Of a DNA stretch of 64,000 nt, positions 63,841 through 64,000 are shown piece by piece. Numbering within the stretch: position 1 is the first letter of the stretch; the number at the start of each line of letters is the position of its first letter. This DNA comes from Branchipolynoe longqiensis. Taxonomy: Eukaryota; Annelida; Polychaeta; Phyllodocida; Polynoidae. Location: the NCBI GenBank assembly GCA_030323885.1, contig CM059194.1, positions 1,054,001 to 1,118,000 on the forward strand, read 5' to 3'. The notes under the pieces are model-generated. The model was not told the origin of the DNA. It saw nothing but the letters and a program-made list of their open reading frames with translations, and did no database searches. A program made the translations under genes and the position numbers.

Positions 63841-64000
63841 GATTCTGACTGACCAATTGCTGTCACATATATCCTTGGCATCTCGTGAGAGTTAATCAGC
63901 GATTACAAAAAATAATGGAAATCTGCAGAATCGCCATCTTTCACATCTGCTTAATGGGCAGATCAAGGCACAGTGGAATGAATATGTATATATTACTAAT

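Overview
The window looks like nuclear DNA of a multicellular invertebrate, most likely a marine lophotrochozoan such as a mollusc. That guess rests on its content: a split gene with short exons and GT-AG introns, many tRNA-headed SINEs, Gypsy, tyrosine-recombinase (Ngaro/DIRS-type), I-type and CR1/Jockey-type retroelements, PIF/Harbinger remains, and many palindromic MITE-like elements. There is no operon, CRISPR array or other prokaryotic feature. A 500-base N gap lies at 19389-19888. The species is an inference.

Host genes are few. On the minus strand, five exons between 850 and 14024 join in exact phase into 282 residues of a LARGE-like bifunctional glycosyltransferase: the end of the GT8 domain and the first part of the GT49 domain with a DVD motif. 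The gene runs off the left edge, and its 5' part was not found. On the plus strand, 59484-60851 is an intact intronless type II membrane protein with a SDADVW motif, probably a Golgi glycosyltransferase. Possible small coding pieces are a 37-codon ORF behind a TATA box (46905-47061) and an exon-like stretch near 53037-53143.

Region by region: 0-14 kb is the LARGE-like gene, its introns filled with SINEs, MITEs, an 83-86 bp satellite, a 51 bp array grown from a MITE end, a nested 2 kb palindrome and a dead Harbinger transposase. 14-20 kb holds a 25 bp satellite split by a LINE, a second LINE and the gap. 20.4-27.1 kb is a Ngaro-like element (gag, RT/RNase H with one stop, tyrosine recombinase) with what look like split direct repeats. 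27.6-33.8 kb holds two tail-to-tail copies of a tandem-unit element, one carrying a Gypsy element with two identical 153 bp LTRs and a 5 bp target duplication. 34-43 kb is a dense set of inverted-repeat elements plus an I-type LINE. 44.5-46.7 kb is a very GC-rich gag-only unit related to the Ngaro gag, with its own TATA box and poly(A) signal. 47-59 kb is mostly MITEs and minisatellites. 59.5-60.9 kb is the intact gene, and the rest is SINEs and simple repeats.

The strongest candidates for something not yet described are the GC-rich solo gag unit, the ~206 bp tandem-unit family that appears inside several unrelated inverted-repeat elements, the splice donor that lies in a SINE tail, and the terminal motif shared by several MITE families and the Harbinger remains. 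Positions and alignments were made by eye, so repeat edges are approximate.
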